Origin: Oxytricha trifallax
Taxonomy: Eukaryota; Ciliophora; Spirotrichea; Sporadotrichida; Oxytrichidae
Assembly: GCA_000711775.1 (NCBI GenBank)
Contig: ARYC01000414.1
Location: 1 to 64,000 of the forward strand
Direction of reading: 5' to 3'
DNA length: 64,000 nucleotides
Below are positions 1 to 13,504 of this stretch, piece by piece. Made by a program: the position numbers and the translations under genes. Under the pieces are notes generated by a model that saw only the letters and a program-made list of their open reading frames with translations, made no database searches and was not told the DNA's origin. Numbering within the stretch: position 1 is the stretch's first letter; every line of letters starts with the position of its first letter.

Positions 1-1036
1 ATAAACATTCATTCTTCCCTTTCTCGCACAAATTTTTGTCTTATCTACGCTCACTCTCTTACAGCTGCTTTGAATCAAGTCTACTGTATCGATGGGCAAG
101 TCGTGCATAAGATGATACAGCAGAAGCTTCTTGTAGTGAGTCTTTATTTAACTCCAGTAGAATTCTATTCCATTAAATTAAGGGCTGTAAGGAACGTTGT
201 ACAGGATTAATGTTTAACTCTTCATAAGCTTTCTTAGACTCCTTAGTCTTATGAACTGAGAGGTTGTCAACAAACTGGATGATCTCTTAATCGTTGTATT
301 TATCTCTAAGCTTATGTAGGAACTCTATATACTACTCTCGCTTAATAGAGCGAGGGTAATTAACATAACTCTCTAAGCCTGAATCTTCACTTATACCAGC
401 TAAAATTGCATGGGTGACTACCTTTACTTTTTAGTAATAAACTTCTATGTTATCATACTTCTTGTACCATGACTTATTAATAAAAGTGTTGAACGTAAAC
501 ACAGCTTCATCTGCTGGTATGAACTTGATGTTATTATCAATAGCTCTCTGCATTTAATCATATATATAGTTTAAATTATTACTATAAAATGGCACTGTAA
601 AATCAATCACTCTCTTAACTCTGCTGACAGTCTTGAAAGTAATACCGTTTCGTCTATAAATATTGGCTATAGTCTAAGGAGAGATACGCATGTCTGGAAA
701 CTTGCGATGAAACATGACAGCTCGTTAGTCAAGAGGAAAGTGAGCCCAATACTTTAATGTCTTAGAGTCACAGAGATAGTCAATATGGACCTGTGAGAAC
801 TTTTATCTTCTTGCGGGATGTTTTCAAGAGCCTGAGTTATAATGTTAAACAGCTAACAAGCAATGATACCTAACAGTTGGGGCACTCTTGTGTAGCAGTC
901 TTGCTATGGCTGTATAATTCAACACTGGTTTGACTTAGTCTATATTAAAACTTGTACCATACCGAAGCTTAAGCAGTAAATCTAAATATTACTCATCATA
1001 AATAGACCCTAGATTTCGCTAATTTCTATTTCTCAT
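1..1036 (-). pseudogene. Tc1/IS630-type DDE transposase, decayed
   Basis: Read with TAA/TAG as Gln, this frame starts at ATG 1036 and gives a helix-turn-helix-like N-terminus followed by a DDE core. The first Asp lies in DEAVFTF, the second in FVDNLSVHK and the Glu in SPQFNGIEFYW. Spacing between the second Asp and the Glu is about 34 residues if one missing base is allowed for, as in the Tc1/mariner/IS630 superfamily to which TBE transposases belong. Two lesions are visible: an in-frame TGA at 824-826 and a one-base frameshift near 199-203, just before the Glu motif. The 3' end lies outside the window. As sequenced it cannot encode an intact enzyme, although an assembly error is possible for either lesion. 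Confidence 0.75.
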
Positions 1037-1121
1037 TTTGAAAATTGGCCTATTTTCTCTACTAACCCCAATAAGACCCCAACTATACCCTACAAATCAA
1101 AGCACTTATAAACCTCACTAA

Positions 1122-1138
1122 GGGGTTTTGGGGTTTTG
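1122..1138 (-). repeat. 17-bp C4A4 telomere-like tip of the TBE inverted repeat
   Basis: Two and a fraction units of the hypotrich telomere repeat (C4A4) lie exactly at the element boundary and are followed inward by TTAGTGAGG. They are embedded in gene sequence on the other side, so this is a transposon end and not a chromosome end. Confidence 0.85.
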
Positions 1139-3803
1139 ATTATCGAGACATCAAAAGGCTTACTCATACGCTTATCTTCGATCTTTACATTCATCATTTT
1201 TTCTTGTCTCTGTTTCTCTTTCTGCAAATCCTCAATGATTTTCTACTCTTTTGTCTTCCTGGTAGTAGACTATTGTCTAGCTGTAATATTTGACTCATTC
1301 ATTCCGTTAGTAGATATAGCTGCAGTTGAATTTTACTTTTAAAGAAGGTTGCGTTTAGAGGCTTGAGAGCTGCCTATAATGGATCTTCCTCTTGATCTAG
1401 TAGTCATTTTAGGGGGTTTTCCATTGCTTGAATCGAGCTTTTCTAACAGTTTAGCTTCCAGTTTTATGCCACCTTGACCTGAAAGTAAATCATAATAAAA
1501 AATTGGAGTTTAATAAATCTTGCCCCATTATGGCTATTCTTATAAGAGCTTTCTTGAAATCTTCATAACCTAGAGAATTGACACCAGTTTTAATAAAATA
1601 TTTAATATATTCTTATAATGTTCCTAGCTCATCAATTTCTTTCTGAGTTAAGGCATCTCTTCTCTCTCTAACCATAGCCCTGAAAATCATTACCATGTCA
1701 TCATTTGGAACGATAGTAGGTGTTATGAATGTTTGATAGCCAAATTTAATAAACTCGTTGAAATTAACCATCTACAATGATTATGCAAGGTTGAAACCTA
1801 TTTCTTTTCGATCTTATGATGCGTAAAATTTGAATAAATACTCCAGGGCTTTGTCATATTTTACGAAAACTTTCTATGTCTCTTAGCTCTTATAGAATTC
1901 GTTAATTTCTTCCCTCTCTTTCTACTCAGTTTAACATAAAAATTTAATAATAATTGCTCTAATTCTCAGCATGAACAGTATCTTTGTTCTATTTAATATA
2001 AGACTCCATATTATTTTTGACTTTTAGCTACTTCTCCTTCTTCCACTCTTCGAATTCTTTTTGAGCTTTTTCTGCATCTTCCTTTTCTTTCCGTTTTTAT
2101 TAAAACTCAAGTTCCAACTTCTCTTTCTGCTTTTTCATGAATTCTTTGGCATCTTATTACTTCGCCTGCTTCTCTAATCTTTGCTTCTCTTCTTCTTCTT
2201 GTCTCTTTGCTTGGAGTTCATCTAATTTTTGCTTTTTAGTATCTTCATTAATTACCTTTCGCTCATCATACTTCTTCTTCATTTCTTGCTTCACTTTCTT
2301 CTCTTTTACACTTTCCTACTACTCTCTTTCTTACTTTGCTTACTTCTACTCTTCTAATTATTTCTGCCTGTCTTCTTTCTGTTTTTCTAGTTCTAGTTGT
2401 AACTATTACTTGCGTTTTTACCTCTTTTCTTCCCTTTACTTTTCTAATTCCCTTTCGTCCAGTTCTTTGAGCTTCTTTTCTTCCTTTGCTTTGTTCCAAA
2501 AATCCTTGGTGTATTTAACTTTTTCTCTCTCTGGGAGTTAGTCATCTCCTCTCTCTACAGCTTACAATATTTCTTCCAGCACTTCTGCAGTCTCAAGTAG
2601 ATTGTTTCGTTCTTGAATGGAGCTGTGATTCTTCTGAGCTTAGTATAGAGCTAACTTCAGATCAACCCCTAATTATGGTTTCTTGTAAACGTCTACAGGC
2701 TAAAGAGCTGGCTTATTTGATTGCTGACTTTGTAAAGTAGGAGCATTAAACTATTTTTTCTCTATTGGTTTCATATACTGTAAAGATTGATTTGCTGTGG
2801 GAGCCATTTAAGAAGCTTGCTTAATTCTTGGCTTTACTTTTACAATTTGTTCATAAGATATTAAAGCTTCTAAGAAATGAAAACCTAAACTTTAACTAAA
2901 TATTTCATCTAAAACTTCTAGGCAAACTTTTTGAGATTCTGGAATATCTAGGTATTCTGGTAATACATAGTTAAAAATTTGCTCTTTTTCGTTTACTTTA
3001 TAAAATCCTTCAGGTATCAGTGTATCAGGATTTTCTTTCAATCTCCGATTCAACACTTTGAGTAAATCCTAATCACCAATAGAAGTTATATCTGGATCTT
3101 CATATAGTAAAGTGCTTTGACCTCTACTTCTAGTCGCTTTTTCAAAATGAGATATCAGTTTCATTACATTTTCAGAAGGGTTCAAATGAAAATGAGTCTT
3201 TTGATAAGTAAAATTAGCTATTTAAACAATAAGCTGCAAGAATGCTCCGAAATCCAAGGCGCTTAAATCAAGTCGCTTGTACAATTTATTATTTAAAAGT
3301 CTTATCAGTTATTACAGTTAGTCCTTATTTATCATTTATTAGGAGAAGTCATGATCTCTGAGCATTTTATTAACTTCTGCTAAATTTATTGTCTTATCCC
3401 CGTAATAGTCGAAACTTTAAACTTTCATGTGCTAAGATCTACTCATTGCATATTTGTTAAACAAAAACTTGAATGGCTTCTGATACTTTTACAGTATTAT
3501 TTTCACACCATCCTTTTCCCTTTCCTCCTCCTCATTATCCAAATCTAACAATTTAATGCTATCAATTTCATTTGCTTTAGTCTTAGCTGAACCCTATACT
3601 CTTGGAGTCTCTTAATTTTCATAAATCATTAGCTAAGTTTGCGAGTCTTCATTTTTAGCAATTCCCAGTTCTATTTTTCTCTTATTAAGTTCTTGATGCA
3701 TTGATTTTTTCTATCTCTATTCCTTTTGTTTTTTCTTTTCTTCTTCCTATTTACTTAAGAAAGCCTTTTAATCTCTTTTTTACTTAATTGTCTCAATCTC
3801 CAT
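1139..3803 (-). CDS. Large coiled-coil protein, 3' end interrupted by the TBE element
   Basis: I do not recognise the family. The frame opens at ATG 3803 with a Lys/Glu/Gln-rich start, followed by a folded-looking region (about residues 110-330, with segments such as LDFGAFLQLIVQIANF and FNYVLPEYLDIPES). A very long Glu/Lys/Arg coiled coil follows (roughly 2100-2560), then a second folded region (1540-1870), then a basic, Ser-rich tail. A 46-bp IES at 1473-1518 is the only break I found; removing it joins the frames exactly. The frame is still open when it meets the TBE tip at 1138, so the last codons must lie beyond the transposon, outside the window. The composition suggests a structural protein, perhaps of cilia or basal bodies, but that is a guess. 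Confidence 0.7.
1473..1518. other. IES, 46 bp, pointer CTTG
   Basis: CTTG occurs at 1473 and again at 1519. Deleting one copy plus the AT-rich insert joins ...AIMGQ to GGIKL in one frame of the minus-strand coiled-coil gene. There is no GT donor, so an intron does not fit. Confidence 0.75.
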
Positions 3804-4243
3804 TATTGATAAAATAGAAAACAATCGGAAAAATTAATAATCAAAATGCAAAATAACTGGCTTTATTTTAATAAAGCTAACTTTTTTCTGATTAATTGCA
3901 AAAAAATGAAATAAATTCAAGGCATTTTTGGTAAATAGTTTAACATATATCTCTAAGAGATTAATTTTGTTTTTTTCCAATTAAATTATATTTGATTTTC
4001 CAAAATCAATTTTTATTAAGTTCAGCTGTGAAATTGAATGGATTTTTATGATTATCTACAAATTTATCCTTAACATGATTTTCTTTCAACATATATATGG
4101 CAACATTACTTGCGCATTTTCAATAAACTAATATCAAAATATCAGAAATTTTTGAAATTTTATGAGAAATAATAAAATTTTGGCAAGAAATAAGTATAGT
4201 TCAAATTAATAAAATAGAAATTATGAACTTACTTTTAGAAAAT
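3804..4243. other. AT-rich intergenic spacer
   Basis: This lies between the start of the coiled-coil gene and the end of the next minus-strand gene. No coding frame, repeat or RNA gene was seen. It probably holds the promoter of the coiled-coil gene and the 3' flank of its neighbour, but no specific signal can be named. Confidence 0.5.
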
Positions 4244-6997
4244 TCAACCAGAATCAGTAAAAATTTCAGAGAAGTAAATTTTTATTTTAAAAACTTATAA
4301 TTCATTTTATTTATAATGCAATATTTTATAAATATAATACTTTGCTTTATTAATTATTACAATTTTTAATTTACAAATATTCATGATCGATAATGCTTTT
4401 CTTTCAAACTAATTTTTATTTTCTTTATGAATGTATGGCACTAAAGCCAAAGCTCTCATACCATTTTGTGAGCCCCTTCTTCTAGGACTATTTTAGCTCC
4501 CAGATATTTCAGATTAGTTCTCAAAGTCTCGTTCAGAAAAATATCCTTTGGTATTTGGCTCTTTTTGGGTCTCCTAATGATAATATTTTGCTTTGATTCT
4601 GGCAATCTCTTCATTTCTTGCTATCTTGGCTAATCGCTTCTATTCGTCCTCGTCTTACTTCTTTTCCATTTCATCCATAGATTTGAGGTATTCATCCATG
4701 GCTGTCTTTCCCTTAGCAAACCAAAATTCAAGTAAATGCACAAGCCCTTTATTCATTGTACCATATAACTATTTATGTCTCCTGTTAATACTGAGAATCA
4801 TCTCTTTGATGTTTTCATTGAATTCATCAGATATCTTAAGATTCAAGATTTTCTTTGTTATATTTACTATGTTAAATCTTCTAATCTTCTTAGTGTAGTC
4901 GTCTTCGTCTGCTTGAGGGGAATGATCAGGTGGAGCATTTTACTTAACGCCCTTAGTCTTAACAAGCTCCCAAGCTTTTTTCATAGAAAGTATAGAAGTT
5001 AAAGTAATGGAAGTAAACTTTGTTAAGAAATCTTGGACATTTGGATCTTGGGAAAATCTATCAGCTAGAATAATGAAAGGTATTGAAGAGGGTTAGGCCC
5101 ATAGAGGTAAGCTTAAGTAAATCTTAGCAAACTAATCCATTAACTAAAGTCCAAAAGGGGAAAGAGCAAGTTTAGGATGCTTGGCTATATTAGAGTAAAA
5201 CTCAAAATCAAAGATGTTAAAAGTATAAGGTTTCTCATTAACTTGCATTATCCTTAGTAATGGTTCAACTAGAATACTAACAGGTATTGATTAATGATTT
5301 ATGAAAATTTCATTGAAGCTAGTCATCATGAATTCTCTTGTCACTTCATCTTCAATATTCTCAATCATTGAAAAAGTAAGAATTTTGTAAATAACAGGAG
5401 CTTATGAATTTCGAACCTATGCAAATTAATCTAAAAGCTTGAACATCAAACCCAAAGTTGATAGTCTCAAAGGTCTTGATTGATCTCTACATCCTCTTTT
5501 AAAAACCTTTAAGGTCGAATCAAGTATTGACGATCCCTCTTCTACTTCATTTTTGTTATTTTAAATTAGTTCAGGTTCTAATGACCAAATTTCAGCTAAT
5601 AAAGACAAACTCTAAGCTCTTAGCAATTATTCAGCTTTATTATCAGGGTCTGAATACTTAATAGTTTCTTAAATAATTCCACTTTCCTCAATTAATTTAG
5701 TTAGAGTTTCTTCTCTATTTTATTTCAACATGTATGGCAGTACTTCACATAATAATTGTGGCAATAAAGGGAGATTGGCCTTAATATGATTATTCTTAAG
5801 CTCAGGTATTATCAAATCGAAATGATCTTTGAATGTAGATACGATTAATAGAGTTAAATTCTCAACTATTAAATGATGCCAATTTTTTGAAAATAAAGAA
5901 ATGAAAATTAAAAAATATATCTAATAGCAATTTAAACTTTTACTCATTCAATATTTAAGAGTGTTTATTAAGAGCATATAAAGTTGCCTCAAATCCACCT
6001 CCTAATTGCCCGTTTTTCTAAGTTGGAATCTAAATGTACCATTACTAAAAATCCAAAAGTTAATTGTTAACATCAAAATCTTAAGCTATTTTAGCAAATA
6101 ATTTGGCAGTCCAGTCTGTAACTGTTATAGACTCAGAGAATAATCCACACTTCAAGGCATTTAACAGCATATATCCAGATTAATTGTTAGACTCCCCATG
6201 AAAAGTTTTCTAACTAAAGGACTCAATTGCAAGTTGAGACAAGTGTTTTGAGGTAGAGTAAATAAGCTAATACCAATTCAAGATTTAATCGTAGTTACTC
6301 TTTACACCTTTTATGCAAGCGTGCAGTAAGTAATGATTGTGATTTGTTAGCAATCCAGCTGCTTACTTTGGTTACAGATTTAATGCTTGACAGAGTGACA
6401 CAATTATGTATTCAAGAGTACTCTCTGTTTCATTCAAAGATCTATCTGGATTAAGTGAAACGATATCAATTGGTTACTCTCCTTCTTTTTTCTTTTGTCT
6501 CTTTGACACTGATTTATTTAGTTTCATGTTTTCAATCATTCTTTATTCAGCATCCACTACTTTTTATAGCACTTCAATTATACATTCATGATCTCCCGAA
6601 ACAACTAAACTCTTGGAATCTGAGTCAATTTTTATCCCCATTCTCTATATTAATAATCAATAAAACAAATATTTTACATCTAATTCCTTCAAAATAGTGT
6701 TCCAATTGAAGAGTCTTGAGGTTTAATTATGCGAACTTTTCAATGCTCCTAATCCGACTGAATTCAGTTTCTCGATTGGTTTCATCTATGAATATTGCTA
6801 AAACTAAAAATTCAACTTACTTAATTAAGTTTCAGGAGATATTATGCCAACAAGAACCCGCTTTCAACTTATTATTGAGATTATCTGTCCAGGGTTACTT
6901 TTCCCTAAGCCATTTGCTACCTAAGTTAAGGCTCATCTTTTAGAAGCTGCAGATGAGCACTGAGAAAATGATTATATAATTCACCAGGAAGCTCCAT
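4244..6997 (-). CDS. CH_2 (DUF1042) domain protein, probably ciliary
   Basis: ATG 6997 begins MELPGELYNHF. Two short introns (6798-6820, 23 bp; 6645-6677, 33 bp) bring together FNWNTILKELD and RMGIKIDSDSKSLVVSGD, which match the CH_2/DUF1042 calponin-homology-like domain of SPEF1/SPATA4-type microtubule proteins. A helical, possibly armadillo-like body follows (for example SLCQALNLQPKQAAGLLTNH), then a Lys/Arg/Glu-rich tail near 4450-4700. One more unresolved insert near 5885-5950 shifts the frame between LYALNKHS and VENLTLL. The TGA at 4244-4246 is simply the first in frame, and the last 60 or so codons are AT-rich, so the true end may be nearer 4440. The axonemal role is inferred from the family. 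Confidence 0.65.
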
Positions 6998-7185
6998 TAG
7001 AAAATCAAATTAATTTTAAATTCTAAGTAAATTAAATTTTCTTTTCTTAATTTAATGACAGGGAAAACATCTTAAAAGTAACAGGTTAAATAAATTAGTA
7101 AACAAAAGTCTTGTTATGAATTTGGATTGGTCTATTAAGTGCACAGAGATTTAATTAATTGCAAGTAAAATAAAACAATATTGTT

Positions 7186-11060
<3,875 letters not shown>

Positions 11061-11267
11061 ACTATTAGTTAGTAGCTTTACGCGCAAAAAGATAAGAACT
11101 TAATGTAATTATATATTTTATGGGTTGCAATTTTTTGCCAATCTAAAATTGCCAAAAAATCAATGTTTTCTCTCTTAGAGTATATAATTATTTAACAAAG
11201 CCCAGAATAATTAAACTATAGGCAGCTTCCAATATAAATTTGTATACAAAATATTTTTAATAATAAA

Positions 11268-12166
11268 TCACTCATCATCAAAGTGGGCGACCCTACCCTT
11301 AGCCGGGGTCTGTTTAGTATTAACCTTTTTGGAACTTCCATCATTTTTAATGCTTAACTATATTTGATTAAGCTTGACTGGGGCAGAATTGGGGTCCAGA
11401 CCAAACATCATGCTAGCATGAGTTTCCTCTCTGAGCCTGCAATTTGTTGCCTCGTCGTAAGAACAGTCGTCTCCCTCAGTGGTCTTAGCTCCTCCTTCTT
11501 GTCCTGGTTACCCTTATAACCCTGAAGGCCTTCCTCCATCATCAAAATTCGTTTAGTCTAAGTTCTCATTTTGATTATATTTCGATATAAACACCTCGTC
11601 CTCATACTGTAACTACTTCAGCCTATTTTTTTCATCGTAAAGCATCCCTCCATTTGACTGAAGGAACACATTTTCTTTGCCTTCATTTTCAGCTAAAAGC
11701 TTCTGATTTTTCTCTTTTTCATGCTATACTTCATCCTTTAGGTTTGTTATTTGAGATTCTAAGTAATTGATAGTATTGGAATAGCATTTTTTATGACTTT
11801 CAAGTTGTGTGATCTTTTCTTGCTGTTCTTTGAGCTTGTTTTGCAAGTCTGAGAAGTGTTTTTCTCGAGCTTTAATTGCTCTATCAACGTTTTCTTTGAT
11901 TATTTTGTCCATATTTTCGTAGTCTTTTTTTACATTATCCATTTGTGATCGGTATTTATCTCTTTCTTATTTCATCATCAAATATACAAGGGGACACATT
12001 TTACTCTATATATATATTTCTAATACATTATTCTGTAACAAACATCACTCAAATATAACTGAGTCATTTCCCTAAGCTCCTCCCTCATATCTTCCTTCTC
12101 TTCTCTTGATTTGTCCAAGTCATGTCTGACTCGCTTGAGTTCATTGTACAGTTACTGCGCTTACAT
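11268..12166 (-). CDS. Coiled-coil protein of unknown function
   Basis: With the 71-bp IES at 11978-12048 removed, the frame gives 275 residues from ATG 12166 to TGA 11268-11270. Roughly the first 150 residues are a heptad-rich coiled coil (for example ELKRVRHDLDKSREEKEDM and LQNKLKEQQEKITQLES). The rest is Gly/Asn/Asp-rich, with a Cys pair near CSYDEATNC, and ends in HFDDE. The open frame extends some codons upstream of the chosen ATG, so an upstream exon is possible. It is divergent from the RIIa gene 205 bp away and the two may share a promoter region. No family was recognised. Confidence 0.75.
11978..12048. other. IES, 71 bp, pointer TCAAATATA
   Basis: The 9-bp repeat TCAAATATA at 11978-11986 recurs at 12049-12057. 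Its removal restores EMTQLYLMMKQERDKY, continuing the coiled coil of the minus-strand gene. Unspliced, the frame meets TGA. Confidence 0.85.
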
Positions 12167-12370
12167 TCTCTTATTTATAGATAACGATGGTTGAGTTGAG
12201 TGTGGAAGATTATTTTCAAATTCAATATAAATTTAACACAAATATTACCTATTTAAAATTAATTATTTTTGCTTTATTATTATTCTAAAATAGCTCATAT
12301 TCTAAATTAAGACTACGTATAATAGAATTAAAATTCACTTTGGAGATAATAAAATAAATATAAATATATA

Positions 12371-13172
12371 ATGGCGAGCAAGTATCGTAAGAAGTTCAGT
12401 TTACCCGAGAATGCCTACTCCATTCTTGAGGATTATACAAGGGAAGTGCTCAGAGATCAACCCAAGGATATACTGGAATATAGTTACATGTACTTCAAAG
12501 CACTTGAAGAGGTAAGTTAAATATCATTATAAGTAAAAATTTATATCGAATAAATATGTGAAAATGTGGAATCAACAACCACATTTATTCATAACAATAA
12601 TTCAAATCAATACGATAAACAATGATGAAAATGAATTAGTCCATTTTGAAAGAGTTATTTATCTGTTTACAAATAAGATGCTTAATTTATAATTACAGGG
12701 CAAAATAGAGGATTTTGACTATAAAAAGAAGGGAGACAGCATTCCACCTCCAAAGCTAAAGCCAGAGGAAAGATAGCAGTTACTAGATGAACAAAATGGC
12801 TTTAACAACGACTAAGAAGAGGGTTAGGGACCTGCATTACAGGGGCAGAACGAATATGGCGATGAATAAGATTATTATTTATAATTTATTTATTTAAGAT
12901 TACTACGAAGGACAGGCAGATGGAAACGATGATGGGAATGGAGATGGCCAATTCGAAGATGGAGATCAAGAGAATGGCCAACAGTAATACAATATTTCAT
13001 CACTATTTTATTATAATACGTTGATGAGAATGGAAATGTAATTCCACCTGAGTAAATGGAACAATACATGCAGGAACAAATGCAATATATGGATCAGCAG
13101 TAGGACGATGAAGAATAAGAGTAGAACTACGGAGAAGAGAACGACTATGGAGGAGAGCAAGAGGAATATTGA
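12371..13172 (+). CDS. RIIa (PKA-R dimerisation/docking-like) domain protein
   Basis: ATG 12371 begins MASKYRKKFSLPENAY, followed by ILEDYTREVLRDQPKDI, a clear RIIa (R2D2) dimerisation/docking helix pair of the kind found in PKA regulatory subunits and in radial-spoke and fibrous-sheath proteins that bind AKAP-type helices. The remainder is acidic and Gln/Gly/Tyr-rich and ends EQEEY. One GT..AG intron (12512-12698) splits the gene right after the domain. Two tiny IESs (12868-12895 and 12985-13013) must also go, giving 185 residues with no leftover frame problem. A ciliary or axonemal docking role is likely from the family but not shown. Confidence 0.88.
12868..12895. other. IES, 28 bp, pointer AAGATTA
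   Basis: AAGATTA at 12868-12874 recurs at 12896-12902. Excision joins YGDEQ to DYYEGQADG in the RIIa gene. The insert is pure A/T apart from the pointer G. Confidence 0.88.
12985..13013. other. IES, 29 bp, pointer TAATAC
   Basis: TAATAC at 12985-12990 recurs at 13014-13019. Excision joins ENGQQQ to YVDENGNVIPPE in the RIIa gene. Because the insert is 29 bp, leaving it in would frameshift the C-terminal third. Confidence 0.88.
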
Positions 13173-13504
13173 ACTTATAATCATACTTCAGTTAATTTGC
13201 CTTATTATATTGTTAAAGGGGGGGGGCGCATAATTATTATCATGATTTACAATTCTTTGCCACAAGAATAGTACCCCTCTAATTATATTTAAGAAAGTTT
13301 AACTTTTAGAAACTACAAATTTGTTTGTTAATATAATCTACACTTTAAATTTAAATTAATTAAATTTAATTATAATTTAAAAATAAGGGCTATTCATTGC
13401 CATTTTTCATAATCCATTTTTCATCGAATTTCCAAATAACAAAGATAACTATATCATTGTAAGACAATATTTCAATTTATTATATCATAAGAGAAATATA
13501 GAAC
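13173..13504. other. Intergenic spacer with a G9 run
   Basis: This is an AT-rich gap between two plus-strand genes. The only notable feature is a run of nine G at 13218-13226 followed by CGCA, 45 bp after the RIIa stop codon. No coding signal was seen. Confidence 0.5.

Larger units (their letters stand above)
1..1138 (-). mobile_element. Right end of a TBE-like (telomere-bearing) DNA transposon
   Basis: The element's outer tip is a 17-bp telomere-like repeat at 1122-1138, which reads CAAAACCCCAAAACCCC on the minus strand. The next three bases, 1139-1141, are ATT and fit the AnT target known for TBE elements of hypotrich ciliates. About 85 bp inside the tip a DDE transposase gene starts and reads away from the tip, as expected for TBE. 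The element continues past the left window edge, so the second inverted repeat and any other TBE genes are not visible. It sits inside the coiled-coil gene that follows. The tip and transposase are seen directly; assignment to TBE rather than another C4A4-ended family is inference. Confidence 0.8.

Noticed and set aside
1122-1138. C4A4 repeat as a real telomere or chromosome end
   Set aside because: The host gene continues on the outer side and a transposase starts on the inner side, so it is a transposon tip.
2137-2541. Ser/Phe/Tyr-rich open frame on the plus strand
   Set aside because: It is the antisense of the Lys/Glu coiled coil of the minus-strand gene and arises from ctt/ttc-rich complement.
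13218-13226. G9 run as a telomere or regulatory signal
   Set aside because: It is a lone homopolymer without the G4T4 pattern or any symmetry.
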